DNA of 64,000 bases from Leifsonia sp. ALI-44-B (GCF_001984125.1 NZ_MTQL01000006.1:806001-870000), one strand, 5' to 3'. Counted from the stretch's first letter, positions 1 to 10,049 are shown. The notes: a model not told the origin generated them from the sequence alone. Translations and numbers: made by a program.

Positions 1-2
1 AC

Positions 3-662
3 CCATTGGTCATGGCCGGCATCTACTGGTTCGTCTTCACGCAGGTTTTCCAAAGGCCGGTCGGCAGCGACCCCTACATCGTCTTCCTCCTCACGGCCCT
101 GCTGCCGTGGACGTGGTTCAACACCACCATCAGCGAGTGCACGCGGGCCTTCACCAAAGAGGCGAAGCTCATTCGCTCGACCACGATCCCGCGCACGATC
201 TGGGTGAACCGCCTGGTGCTGTCGAAGGGCATCGAGTTCCTCGCATCCATCCCCGTCGTCGCCGCCTTCGCGATCTTCTCGGGCGCGCACCTGTCGATCA
301 ACGCGCTGCTGATCCCCGTGGCGATCGTGTTGCAGGCCATCCTCACCATGGGTGTCGGGCTCATCATCGCCCCGCTCGTGGTGTTCTTCCGCGACCTCGA
401 GCGGGCCACCAAGCTGGCGCTGCGGTTCCTGTTCTACGCCTCTCCCATCATCTATGGCGTCACCGATCTGCCCGAGCAGCTGCACACGCTGGCGTGGTTC
501 AACCCGCTCAGCGGCATCTTCAGCCTCTACCGCTCGGCGTTCTTCCCCGAGCAGCTCGACCTCATCGGCGTCGCCATCGCCGCGGGCATGTCGCTCGCCA
601 TTTTCGGCATCGGCCTCTTCGTCTTCAAGCGTTCCGAGCGTTCCGTCCTGAAGGAGATCTGA
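3..662 (+). CDS. ABC-2 type polysaccharide/teichoic acid export permease, 5' end missing
   Basis: This is the membrane subunit of an exporter of the TagG/Wzm class, which moves a lipid-linked wall or capsule glycopolymer across the membrane. The frame is open to the left window edge, so the true start lies upstream; about 218 residues are visible against roughly 270-290 in the family. Several hydrophobic segments are visible, including PYIVFLLTALLPW near the beginning and a last one just before the basic C-terminus FKRSERSVLKEI. The FFRDLERATKLALRFLFYASPIIY stretch matches the family's conserved Arg-Asp loop followed by a Ser-Pro/Tyr membrane entry; this is seen, the class is known. The stop overlaps the ATG of the ATPase gene (TGATG), so the two are translationally coupled. 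Substrate is inferred from the convergent glycerophosphotransferase operon. Confidence 0.85.
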   Translation, partial: PLVMAGIYWFVFTQVFQRPVGSDPYIVFLLTALLPWTWFNTTISECTRAFTKEAKLIRSTTIPRTIWVNRLVLSKGIEFLASIPVVAAFAIFSGAHLSINALLIPVAIVLQAILTMGVGLIIAPLVVFFRDLERATKLALRFLFYASPIIYGVTDLPEQLHTLAWFNPLSGIFSLYRSAFFPEQLDLIGVAIAAGMSLAIFGIGLFVFKRSERSVLKEI

Positions 663-1399
663 TGGTCGAGGCAATCGCCGTCACGGGTGTCGGCATCCGA
701 TTCCGCCGCAATCGGGGCGGGCGCCGCAGCTTCAAGGACCTCTTCGGCCGCAGCGAGCGACGCGTGCGCCCGGGCGAATTCTGGCCGCTCCGGGATGTCT
801 CGTTTACGGTGCAGGCGGGCGAGGCCATCGGAGTCGTGGGCCGCAACGGCCAGGGCAAGTCGACCCTGCTGAAGCTCGTGGCCGGCGTCGTGCTGCCCGA
901 CGAGGGCACCGTGAAAGTCAATGGCGGCGTCGCACCCCTTATCGAGATCACCGGCGGGTTCGTCAACGATCTCACCGTGCGCGACAACGTCTACCTCACG
1001 GCGGGGCTGCACGGCATGTCCAAGGCCGAGATCGACCGCCGGTTCAGCGATATCATCGAGTTCGCCGAGATCGGTGACTTCATCCACACGCCCTACAAGC
1101 ACCTGTCGAGCGGCATGAAGGTGCGCATCGCCTTCGCCGTGATCTCGCAGCTCGAAGAGCCGATCATCCTGGTCGACGAGGTGCTCGCGGTCGGCGACAA
1201 GTCGTTCAAGGAGAAGTGCTACCGCCGCATCGACGAGTTGCTGGCGGGCGGCCGCACCCTGTTCTTCGTGTCGCACAACGAAAAAGACCTGCGCCGCTTC
1301 TGCACGCGCGGCCTCTACCTCGACCGAGGCAAACTCGTTCTGGATGCTCCCATCACCGAGGTTCTCGACCGCTACAACGCCGACTACAACAGTCACTGA
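662..1399 (+). CDS. ABC transporter ATP-binding protein for glycopolymer export (TagH/Wzt-like)
   Basis: The 245-residue protein is the motor of the exporter whose permease precedes it. It has a Walker A (GRNGQGKST), an ABC signature in the variant form LSSGM, a Walker B (IILVDEVLAVGD) and a switch histidine (FFVSHN). The DEVLAVGD sequence and the LSSGM signature are typical of the TagH/Wzt/RfbE group rather than of importers. There is no C-terminal carbohydrate-binding extension of the Wzt type, so length fits the TagH-like core. The ATG overlaps the stop of the permease gene. The longer open frame extending upstream in the same frame reads through the permease gene in another frame and was rejected. 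Confidence 0.9.
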   Translation: MVEAIAVTGVGIRFRRNRGGRRSFKDLFGRSERRVRPGEFWPLRDVSFTVQAGEAIGVVGRNGQGKSTLLKLVAGVVLPDEGTVKVNGGVAPLIEITGGFVNDLTVRDNVYLTAGLHGMSKAEIDRRFSDIIEFAEIGDFIHTPYKHLSSGMKVRIAFAVISQLEEPIILVDEVLAVGDKSFKEKCYRRIDELLAGGRTLFFVSHNEKDLRRFCTRGLYLDRGKLVLDAPITEVLDRYNADYNSH

Positions 1400-1476
1400 C
1401 CCGCGTCAACGGGCACCGACATCCGGGGCGCGCCCAGCGTCGGAGCGTAAGCTGAAAAGCCGACGTGGAGGTTCAC

Positions 1477-2304
1477 ATGAGCAACGAACGTTTTTCCGAT
1501 CAGCCCCTGATCGTGGGCGGCCAGAACGACCAGATGCAGCCCTCGCGTGACCCAGCCTGGGTGCGCAGCATCGACCGCGTGCTGGCCGTGCAGCGCCCCC
1601 TCATCGTGGCCTACATCAGGTCGCTGCGCCGCCGCTACCCCAGCGCCACCCCCGAGCAGCTCATCCGCGTGCTCGAGCGCCGCTACCTCACAGCCGTCAC
1701 CTCGGGAGGCGCGGCCGTCGGCGCGACAGCCGTCGTCCCGGGCATCGGCACGAGCGTCACCCTGGCCCTGTCCGGCGTCGAGACCGCGGGTTTCCTCGAG
1801 TCGACGGCCATCTTCGCGCAGTCGGTGGCCGAAGTGCACGGCATCGCCGTGAGCGACCCCGAGCGTGCGCGCGCCCTCGTCATGACCCTCATGTTGGGCA
1901 AGGCCGGCACCGACCTGCTGCAGCAGTTCACCGGGCAGGCGTTCCACAACGGCCCCGCCCGCAAGGTCTACTGGGGCGAGATGATCACGTCGAGCATGCC
2001 GCAGATGGTGATGGGGCCCGTCACCGACCGCCTCAAGCGCACGTTCCTCAAGCGTTTCGCCGTCAACCAGGGCACGTCGTTCGTCGGCAAGGCCCTGCCG
2101 TTCGGCATCGGGGCCGCTATCGGCGGCGTGGGCAACCACATGATGGGCCGCCAGGTCGTGCAGGCCGCGCGAACGAACTTCGGCCCGCCGCCCGTCGTCG
2201 TGCCGCTCGAACTCGAGCCGATCCCCTTGGCCGACGGTGAGCGCAAGCAGGGGGCGCTCGCTCGCCTCACGCGCAAGCGTTCGTCCGGCAAGCACGACGA
2301 CTAA
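1477..2304 (+). CDS. Conserved hypothetical membrane-associated protein, EcsC-like
   Basis: I do not recognise this 275-residue protein with certainty. A GGAGG at 1467-1471 sits five bases before the ATG at 1477 and decides the start over an upstream in-frame GTG. Residues about 65-105 form a Gly/Ala/Val-rich hydrophobic stretch (AVTSGGAAVGATAVVPGIG). A second glycine-rich motif, LPFGIGAAIGGVGN, lies near residue 210. That motif, with the basic C-terminal tail, resembles EcsC-family proteins; this is a weak resemblance, not a firm assignment. A -10-like TAAGCT at 1448-1453 suggests its own promoter with a short leader. It stands between the export ABC genes and the convergent polymer operon and may or may not take part in them. 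Confidence 0.6.
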   Translation: MSNERFSDQPLIVGGQNDQMQPSRDPAWVRSIDRVLAVQRPLIVAYIRSLRRRYPSATPEQLIRVLERRYLTAVTSGGAAVGATAVVPGIGTSVTLALSGVETAGFLESTAIFAQSVAEVHGIAVSDPERARALVMTLMLGKAGTDLLQQFTGQAFHNGPARKVYWGEMITSSMPQMVMGPVTDRLKRTFLKRFAVNQGTSFVGKALPFGIGAAIGGVGNHMMGRQVVQAARTNFGPPPVVVPLELEPIPLADGERKQGALARLTRKRSSGKHDD

Positions 2305-2342
2305 TCGCAGGGCCGCTGACCCGTCGCAGGCCCGCTGACCCG
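2305..2342 (+). repeat. Two 19-bp direct repeats after the EcsC-like gene
   Basis: TCGCAGGGCCGCTGACCCG is followed directly by the same unit with one change (GGCC to GCCC), then by a partial third unit (TCGCGAGCTGAC). The array starts at the base after the stop codon and lies between two convergent genes. No hairpin with a T-run is seen in the 2305-2410 gap. Confidence 0.7.
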
Positions 2343-2410
2343 TCGCGAGCTGACTGTCTCGTTGCGAGCCCACAGGCCGGTCGCGCGCCCGGATCCAGAC
2401 TCGAGTCCGA

Positions 2411-3718
2411 CTAGTCGTCGGAGTCGTCGCCGTCGTCCGAGCGCCCGCTCGGCGCTGTGCGGGCCCCCGTCGAGGCCCCGAGCTGTTCGTCACCCGAGTG
2501 CACGGCCGCGTGCTCGTCCCACCGATCCATGAGTTGCTGGATGGCGGCGTGGAAGCGTGCCGTCGTGGCACCGGGCGTCGTGTCACCGAAGTAGCGCTCG
2601 ACCCAGAACGCGAGCCGCTCGGCCGAGGCCGGATCGGCACGCACGGTTTCGATGCGCGAGACGATGCGCGGAGCATCCGCTGCGTTGAGCCATTCGCAGG
2701 CCGACAGATAGCCGCCCTCGTCGATCTCGGCCTCGCGTGCCACCGGCCGGGTGATGAGCAAGGGTTTGCCGCTCGCCAACCGGTCGTAGACCATGGCCGA
2801 GATGTCGACGATGGCGACATCGGCGGCCGACAACTGCCAGCCGAGCTCGGCGCCCTGGTCGAAGACGTGCTGCGCGGCGGGGTCGCGCTGGTTGGCCGCG
2901 GCCAGCAGTTCTTGGATCTCGCGGTTGGCCTGGCCGTAGGCGCGGTCGACCACGCCGCTGCGCGGGTGCGGCCGATAGATCACGCGGTGCGTGCCCGTCT
3001 CGAGCAGGCGGCGCACGAGCGTGACGCCGTGCGAGGCGATCGAACCGTAGGCGGCTGCCGCGCGGTCTCCTTCCCACGTCGGTGCATAGAGCACGACCGT
3101 GCGGTCGTCGGGCGTGTAGGGCAGCGTGCCCGAATAGTGGTCGGCCTGCGGTCGCCCGATCGGGATGGCGCGCTTGTCGAAGTCGTAATCCCACAGAACC
3201 TTCTTCAGGCGCGCGACAGCGGCGTCACCGGCGACGAGGCTGTAATCGTAGGCCTTGAACTGATTCGTGGTCATGTACATCTTGTCGCTCTCACCATGGT
3301 TGATGAAAACGTGCCAGCGCCGCCCATAACGGAACATCTGGAAGTTCTTGGCGTTCTGATTGACGTACAAAACGATGCGGATGTCTTGTTCCGCCAGCGT
3401 CTGCTCGAGGTCGGTCACGCGCCGCACGTAGGCGACCGGCAGCGGCGACTCCTCGTAGAGCGCGGTCGCGGCCGTGGGTGCCCGGCTGAGCACGACGACG
3501 GGCCACGTTTTCGCCAGCTCGGCGAGCGGTTTGTACCACTGACGGATCTGATAAAGATTGACGGCGCTATCGGCGAAGTAGACGGCGATCTTGTAGCGAC
3601 CGGGCTCGAGCGGCGTGAGTTTGGAGAGGCGTTGGGAGAGTTCTGCGCGCGCACGCCGGTTGGCCAACACGTCTCTCGCGAGGGCCACCGCACGTCGAGC
3701 GTCGTTCAGCAATGGCAT
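2411..3718 (-). CDS. CDP-glycerol glycerophosphotransferase family protein (TagB/TagF-like)
   Basis: The protein (435 residues) belongs to the CDP-glycerol:poly(glycerophosphate) transferase family, which adds glycerol phosphate or a related polyol phosphate to a lipid-linked wall polymer at the inner membrane face. Family signatures are visible: HGESDKMYMTTNQFKAYDY in the middle (the conserved HG...K region), YAPTWEGD, RPHPRSG and the C-terminal VAIVDISAMVYDRLASGKPLL (nucleotide-binding D-S region). The N-terminal half resembles a GT-B acceptor domain. It ends in an acidic, low-complexity tail. It lies 61 bases downstream of the GT2 gene in the minus-strand polymer operon, but a TAGCCT six bases before its ATG suggests an additional leaderless promoter. 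Whether the product is true glycerol teichoic acid or another phosphopolymer cannot be read from sequence. Confidence 0.88.
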   Translation of the reverse strand: MPLLNDARRAVALARDVLANRRARAELSQRLSKLTPLEPGRYKIAVYFADSAVNLYQIRQWYKPLAELAKTWPVVVLSRAPTAATALYEESPLPVAYVRRVTDLEQTLAEQDIRIVLYVNQNAKNFQMFRYGRRWHVFINHGESDKMYMTTNQFKAYDYSLVAGDAAVARLKKVLWDYDFDKRAIPIGRPQADHYSGTLPYTPDDRTVVLYAPTWEGDRAAAAYGSIASHGVTLVRRLLETGTHRVIYRPHPRSGVVDRAYGQANREIQELLAAANQRDPAAQHVFDQGAELGWQLSAADVAIVDISAMVYDRLASGKPLLITRPVAREAEIDEGGYLSACEWLNAADAPRIVSRIETVRADPASAERLAFWVERYFGDTTPGATTARFHAAIQQLMDRWDEHAAVHSGDEQLGASTGARTAPSGRSDDGDDSDD

Positions 3719-3724
3719 CTCTCC

Positions 3725-3730
3725 AGGCTA
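3725..3730 (-). promoter_or_regulatory. -10 box TAGCCT, leaderless start of the glycerophosphotransferase gene
   Basis: On the minus strand TAGCCT is followed by six bases (GGAGAG) and the ATG at 3718. An actinobacterial -10 at this distance places transcription start at the start codon. The GGAG lies too close to the ATG to be an ideal ribosome site. Confidence 0.5.
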
Positions 3731-3779
3731 CCGAACTTGTGCGCGGCCCGCCCCGAAACAGGGGGCAGCGAGGTCACAC

Positions 3780-4682
3780 CTAGATAACGGGTGGGCGGCC
3801 CGCCCGGGTCATCCGCAGCACCGTGCGCCAAGACAGCGCGCGGCGGCCACCCGGGTTCTGCCGCCAGCCCTCGGCCCAGCCACGGAACCAGGCCCTGAGG
3901 TCGCCGGGCTTGCGCCACCAGCGGAGGATCTGGATGCCCGTCCACACGCCCACATAGACGAGGGCCAGCGGCACGGGCAGGTTGCGCTTGGCGAGCCACA
4001 CGCGGTTGCGCGCATTGAGGCGGAAGTACTCGGTGTGCCGGGTCGGCTGCACGACGGGGTGGTTGGCCTCGAGGTCGCCCGCATACCAGGCGATGAGGCC
4101 CTGATCCCACACGCGCCAGGCCAGTTCGATGCCCTCGTGGGCGTAGAAGAATGGTGCGGCCCATCCCCCGGTGCGGTCGAAAACCGGCCGCGGCAGGAAC
4201 ACGGCCGCTTCGAGACACGAGAACATGACGCTCGGGTCGCGCGCGTCGCCCTTGCGCGAGCGGGGAATCCAGCGCAGCGGGGCCGGGATGCCGGTGGGAT
4301 CGTCGAGACGCGGCTGGATGAGGCCGATCTCGGGCCGCTCGGTGACGAGCCGCACGCACGCGAGCAGGAAGTCGTCGTCGGGCAGCGACGCGTCGTCGTC
4401 GAGGAAGAAGATGTAGTCGCCCGAAACGGCCCGCGCCCCCGCGTTGCGCCCGGCGGGGATGCCGACGTTCTCGGGCAGGGCCAGGGCTCGGGCGCCGCCC
4501 GGCAGATCGACAGGGTTCCAGCCGTTGCCCACCACGACGATGTCGACCTCGACGTCGCGCTGGCGTTGCACCGACAGGATGCCGCGGCGCAGGTCATCCG
4601 GACGCGTGCCCTGCGTGAGCACGACCACGCCGATGCGCGGAAGCCGACCGGCGGCCCCGTCGGAGCCCTGGTTGCGCGGCAC
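3780..4682 (-). CDS. Glycosyltransferase family 2 (rhamnosyltransferase-like)
   Basis: A 300-residue GT-A enzyme that transfers a sugar to the growing surface glycopolymer. The fold starts at IGVVVLTQGTRPDDL near residue 17; the nucleotide-sugar metal site is FFLDDDASLPDDD near residue 100, and AHEGIELAWRVWDQG is the usual acceptor-side acidic motif (ED-like). A weakly hydrophobic segment near residue 240 (LALVYVGVWTGIQIL) may touch the membrane. The start is a GTG one base beyond the stop of the CDP-alcohol phosphotransferase gene, with no clear ribosome site, so translation is probably coupled. The sugar donor is not predictable. Confidence 0.85.
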   Translation of the reverse strand: MPRNQGSDGAAGRLPRIGVVVLTQGTRPDDLRRGILSVQRQRDVEVDIVVVGNGWNPVDLPGGARALALPENVGIPAGRNAGARAVSGDYIFFLDDDASLPDDDFLLACVRLVTERPEIGLIQPRLDDPTGIPAPLRWIPRSRKGDARDPSVMFSCLEAAVFLPRPVFDRTGGWAAPFFYAHEGIELAWRVWDQGLIAWYAGDLEANHPVVQPTRHTEYFRLNARNRVWLAKRNLPVPLALVYVGVWTGIQILRWWRKPGDLRAWFRGWAEGWRQNPGGRRALSWRTVLRMTRAGRPPVI

Positions 4683-4683
4683 T

Positions 4684-5499
4684 CTAGGCCCGCACGCGGT
4701 TCGACGTGATGATGGCGAGGAAGTGCCCGAAGAGCGTGAGGATGCCGAGACCCAGCAGCAGCACGAGAACGCCGCGCATGGCCTGCAGGTCGCCGATGAA
4801 CAGGCCGACGACGGCGGCCGCGAAGATGACGAAGCTCAGCTCGACCGAGTGGAACAGGCGGTGGAACGGCACGAAGCGCGCGACCTTGCGGGCCGAGGCG
4901 AGCAGCCCCGTGCGGGGTGCGGACTCGGCGCTCGTGTAGGTGAGCTTGGCGGCGCCGTAGTTGGCCCGGGCCACGCGCACCATGTCGTTGAGCGCCTTGT
5001 TCAGGATGATGACGAGCGCGAGCAGGGCGCCGAGCGTGGTCCAGAGGTAGTCCTCGGGAGCGTCGAACGGGTAACCGGCGGCACGGATGGCGAGGGCGAG
5101 AGGAATGAGCGCCTCGGTCGAGTAGTGGCCGACGGCGTCGAGGAAGGCTCCGGCGGGCGACGACGTCTTGCGCCAGCGGGCGACCTCGCCGTCGCAGCAG
5201 TCGATGAGCATCTGCAGCTGACCGAACAACACAGCGAGGAGGGGGCCCGCAAAACCGGGCACGAGCAGTGACGCCGCGACGCACCATCCGGTGATGATCA
5301 TGAGACCCGTTACGCCGTTGGCCGAGATGCTCGTGCGCAGCAGCATCCAGGTGACGTAGGGCGACAGGTTGCGCAGGTAGAGCGATGCCGTCCAGTGCTC
5401 GGCGTTGCGGCGGCCGCGCACCTCGGGCGGCTGCGCGACGGCCTTCAGCTCGGCGATGGAACGCGGGCGGGCGCCCAGGTCAACCGGTCTCTCGGTCAC
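4684..5499 (-). CDS. CDP-alcohol phosphotransferase family membrane protein
   Basis: This 271-residue integral membrane enzyme displaces CMP from a CDP-alcohol and joins the alcohol phosphate to an acceptor. The family signature D-x2-DG-x2-AR-x8-G-x3-D is complete in LIDCCDGEVAR...G...LD, but the fourth Asp, usually D-x3-D, is replaced by His (DAVGH). About six hydrophobic helices are visible, for example VTGLMIITGWCVAASLLV, TTLGALLALVIIL and SFVIFAAAVVGLFIG. The chosen start is a GTG at 5499 overlapping the upstream glycosyltransferase by 20 bases, with a purine-rich AGAGGCGG in front; an earlier in-frame ATG would read an improbable Ser/Pro/Arg stretch inside the neighbour. In this operon it most likely makes or attaches the polymer's linkage lipid or polyol unit; that is inference. 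Confidence 0.85.
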   Translation of the reverse strand: MTERPVDLGARPRSIAELKAVAQPPEVRGRRNAEHWTASLYLRNLSPYVTWMLLRTSISANGVTGLMIITGWCVAASLLVPGFAGPLLAVLFGQLQMLIDCCDGEVARWRKTSSPAGAFLDAVGHYSTEALIPLALAIRAAGYPFDAPEDYLWTTLGALLALVIILNKALNDMVRVARANYGAAKLTYTSAESAPRTGLLASARKVARFVPFHRLFHSVELSFVIFAAAVVGLFIGDLQAMRGVLVLLLGLGILTLFGHFLAIITSNRVRA

Positions 5500-6568
5500 G
5501 TGCGGCACCGCCTCTCTCGTTCGCTCGATCGGAGATGTTGCTGGCCAACGATAGATAGCCGAGCAGGAAGCCGATCCCCCAGCAGAAGTGTATACAGGGC
5601 AGCACGACCAGGAACCACAGCATCGAGCGCGCGCCGTCGGGCCGGGCGTAGACGAGGGTCGCGAGCACGACGAACACGAGGTAGAGGGCCGGGATGGCGA
5701 AGCCGAGCGTGGGCCACCAGACATCCGCCAGGGCGCCCGTGACGAGGCCGACGAGACCCACGACGAGGCCGAGCAGGACGCCCAGGACCATCACGGGCGG
5801 CGCGAAGTAGCGCAGCGAGCGGCCGCCGGGGAAGCGTCGCGTGAGTTCGCCGCGCCACAGGCCCGTCGAGAGGAATTGGCGCGCGAGTCGAGAAAAGCTC
5901 GGACGGGGGCGGTAGGTGACGCGCAAAGCGGGCGTGAACCAGACGGTGCCACCGGCGGCGCGCAGTCGGTGGTTGAGTTCCCAGTCTTGGCCGCGTTTGA
6001 TGCGCTCGTCGAACATGCCGACGGCCTCGAGCGGCTCGCGCTGGAAGACGCCCAGGTAGACCGTGTCGGCCGGGCCTTCTGCCCCGCCCACGTGGTGCGG
6101 CGTGCCCCCGAGGCCCACCTTGGTGCCGTAAGCGCGGGCGACGGCGCGTTCGAAAGCCGAGATGCCCTGAGCATCCATGATTCCTCCGACGTTGGCGGCC
6201 CCCGTGCGGGCGAGCGCTTCGACGGCGATGCGGGCGTAGTCGGGCGGGAGAACCGAGTGGGCGTCGACGCGGATGACGACGGGGTAGGTCGTCGCGCGAA
6301 TGGCGATGTTGAGGCCGGCCGGCGTCGAACCGACGGGGTTGGGGATGACGCGCACACGGGGATCGGTGCGGGACAGCTCTTCGACGAGCTCTGTCGTGCC
6401 GTCGATGCTCGGCCCGAGAGCGATCGCAACCTCGAAGGGGCCCTCATAATCTTGCGTGAGCAGCGAATCGACCGCTGCCCGCACGTGCGTGACGTCGTTG
6501 AGAACCGGCATCACATACGAGACGCCCGTGGCAGGCGTCGAAGCGCCCGCTGAAGAACTGTGACTCAT
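5480..6568 (-). CDS. Glycosyltransferase family 2, ExoA-like, with C-terminal membrane helices
   Basis: First gene of the minus-strand polymer operon (362 residues). The GT-A domain starts at VSYVMPVLNDVTHVRAAVDSLL. The metal-binding site is VIRVDAHS (an Asp-Ala-His form common in ExoA-like succinoglycan glucosyltransferases), and KRGQDWELNHRLR is the acceptor-side QDW motif. After residue 240 several hydrophobic helices follow (PPVMVLGVLLGLVVGLVGLV, TLGFAIPALYLVFVVLATLV, MLWFLVVLPCIHFCWGIGFLL), so the enzyme is anchored in the membrane. A GGGAG a few bases before the ATG supports the start. It acts in the same pathway as the downstream CDP-alcohol phosphotransferase and glycerophosphotransferase. 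Confidence 0.87.
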   Translation of the reverse strand: MSHSSSAGASTPATGVSYVMPVLNDVTHVRAAVDSLLTQDYEGPFEVAIALGPSIDGTTELVEELSRTDPRVRVIPNPVGSTPAGLNIAIRATTYPVVIRVDAHSVLPPDYARIAVEALARTGAANVGGIMDAQGISAFERAVARAYGTKVGLGGTPHHVGGAEGPADTVYLGVFQREPLEAVGMFDERIKRGQDWELNHRLRAAGGTVWFTPALRVTYRPRPSFSRLARQFLSTGLWRGELTRRFPGGRSLRYFAPPVMVLGVLLGLVVGLVGLVTGALADVWWPTLGFAIPALYLVFVVLATLVYARPDGARSMLWFLVVLPCIHFCWGIGFLLGYLSLASNISDRANERGGAARDRETG

Positions 6569-6618
6569 GCTCTCCCACTACTCGGCAGACGTCATCCGCT
6601 TGAGCCTAGCAGCCGTCT

Positions 6619-6659
6619 CCGCACGAATGCCCGCACGCGGGGTGCGGGCATTCGTGCGG
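6619..6659 (-). terminator. Perfect 18-bp hairpin between the protease and glycosyltransferase genes
   Basis: CCGCACGAATGCCCGCAC is followed by a 5-base loop and its exact complement. It lies beyond the stop of the minus-strand protease gene (6712) and before the start of the polymer operon (6568), so it can stop protease transcripts entering the operon. No T-run follows in either direction. Confidence 0.75.
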
Positions 6660-6711
6660 TCGAACAGTGGAAGGTCGTGCCGATGATCGGGCGGTGAGGC
6701 GGTGCGAACGG

Positions 6712-8556
<1,845 letters not shown>

Positions 8557-8579
8557 CGGTTGCTCCTTCCAAGCAGGAT

Positions 8580-8599
8580 CAGGTTCTCGCTCGAACCTG
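8580..8599. promoter_or_regulatory. Inverted repeat in the divergent protease/aminotransferase intergenic region
   Basis: CAGGTTC, six bases, GAACCTG lies 24 bases upstream of the protease ATG, in the 214-base gap before the aminotransferase start. Position and symmetry suit an operator, but I cannot assign a regulator. Confidence 0.35.
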
Positions 8600-8770
8600 T
8601 GCTTATTCAATGGACCGACTGGGAACTGCCCAACGCCTAGCTGGGATATCGCTACATGGCCGAATCCGGTTTCCCTCGGGCTCCAGTTTAGCGATGCCGT
8701 AGGTTTACACCAGGATCGCGGGCGGGGCTTGACCGCTCGCGAGAGACGCATGAAAGGAAGAATCCTCGGC

Positions 8771-9979
8771 ATGGATGCTTCAGCCCCCTGGCAGCGGACC
8801 GCTCGCGCAGCAGGCCTCCTCGGGCCCACAGGCCAGCTGTCGCCGACGATCTTTGCCGAGATGAGTGCGCTCGCCTCGGCCACCGGCGCGATCAACCTGG
8901 GCCAGGGCTTTCCCGACGAAGACGGACCAGCCGAGGTGCTCGAGGCGGCGCGTCGCGCGATCGCCGACGGCGCGAACCAGTATCCGCCCGGTCGCGGCAT
9001 CCCCGATCTGCGCGCGGCGATCGCCGAGCACCAGCACCGGTTCTATGGCCTGACCGTCGATCCCGAACGAGAGGTCTGCGTCACGGCGGGCGCGACCGAG
9101 GCGCTGGCTGCAACCATCCTCGCGTTCTGTGGGCCCGGCGACGAGATCGTCGTGTTCGAGCCCTATTACGACGCGTATGCCGCGCTTGCCGGGCTCTCGG
9201 GCGCGACACTCGTGCCCGTGCCGCTGCGCTTCCCCGATTTTCAGCCCGATGAGCGCGACATCCGCGCCGCCGTCAGCGATCGCACCCGGCTCATCCTCGT
9301 GAACACGCCCCATAACCCGACGGGCACGGTGTTCGGGCGCGACACTCTCGTCACGATCCTTGCCGAAGCCGAACGGGTGGATGCCCTCGTCGTGACCGAC
9401 GAAGTGTATGAACACCTCACGTTCGGCGCGGCGCATGTCCCGCTCGCGACCCTGCCGGGAGCCGCTGACCGCGTCATCACGATCTCGTCGGCCGGCAAGA
9501 CGTTCAGCACGACCGGGTGGAAGATCGGCTGGGTGACAGCGTCGGCGGCGCTCATCGACCCGATCGTCACGGTCAAACAGTTCCTCACCTATGTGAACGG
9601 GGCGCCGTTCCAGCCGGCCATCGCGGCCGGGCTCCGTTTGCCGGAGGCGTTCTTCGACGGGGCTGCGGCGGCGCTCGGCGAGAAACGCGACATCCTGGCG
9701 GCGGGCCTGCGGGCCGCGGGGTTCGCCGTCTCCAACCCGGCCGGCTCCTATTTCGTCATCGCCGATGCCGCGCCGCTCGGCGTCACCGATGCGGCCGACC
9801 TCTGCCGGCGGCTCCCCGAACTGGTCGGCGTCGTCGGCATCCCGGTTTCGGCTTTCGTGTCGGCCGAGCATGCCGGCGACTACCGCTCGCTCATCCGCTT
9901 CGCGTTCTGCAAGAAACGGGATGTCCTCACCGAGGCCTCCGCACGCCTCGCGCAGCTGGGCACCGCGCTCCACGACTGA
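8771..9979 (+). CDS. PLP-dependent class I/II aminotransferase (kynurenine/methionine aminotransferase-like)
   Basis: The 402-residue protein is a fold-type I aminotransferase. The beginning TIFAEMSALASATGAINLGQGFPDEDGP is the signature of the YbdL/kynurenine aminotransferase group and of mycobacterial Rv0858c, once named dapC. The nucleotide-like phosphate loop is TAGATEALAA, the PLP-contact Asn and Asp are in NTPHNPTG and VVTDEVYEHL, and the Schiff-base lysine is in ISSAGKTFSTTGWKIGW. The C-terminal carboxylate-binding Arg is in LIRFAF. Start 8771 follows AAGGAAG at ten bases; an earlier ATG at 8750 has no site. A separate DapC at 51357-52466 makes a role in lysine synthesis unlikely. Substrate is therefore open: a broad aromatic, methionine or glutamine transaminase is likely. 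Confidence 0.88.
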   Translation: MDASAPWQRTARAAGLLGPTGQLSPTIFAEMSALASATGAINLGQGFPDEDGPAEVLEAARRAIADGANQYPPGRGIPDLRAAIAEHQHRFYGLTVDPEREVCVTAGATEALAATILAFCGPGDEIVVFEPYYDAYAALAGLSGATLVPVPLRFPDFQPDERDIRAAVSDRTRLILVNTPHNPTGTVFGRDTLVTILAEAERVDALVVTDEVYEHLTFGAAHVPLATLPGAADRVITISSAGKTFSTTGWKIGWVTASAALIDPIVTVKQFLTYVNGAPFQPAIAAGLRLPEAFFDGAAAALGEKRDILAAGLRAAGFAVSNPAGSYFVIADAAPLGVTDAADLCRRLPELVGVVGIPVSAFVSAEHAGDYRSLIRFAFCKKRDVLTEASARLAQLGTALHD

Positions 9980-10049
9980 GCACAGCGCCTCTGCACCCGA
10001 GGTCCGGGCCGCGCAACGCGCAGGGCCCTGTCCGGCTCGCCGACTGCTC

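Noticed and set aside
1393-2820. Long minus-strand open frame across the EcsC-like gene and the end of the glycerophosphotransferase gene
   Set aside because: It is antisense to one supported gene and frame-shifted within another; its translation is low in complexity and matches nothing.
8771-9979. Naming this aminotransferase dapC after the mycobacterial homologue
   Set aside because: A DapC of the actinobacterial type lies beside the ferredoxin gene at 51357-52466, so the name would be misleading.
10007-10029. Terminator after the aminotransferase (GGGCC...GGCCC with inner GCGC pair)
   Set aside because: The outer stem is only five pairs with mismatches and there is no T-run; too weak to list.
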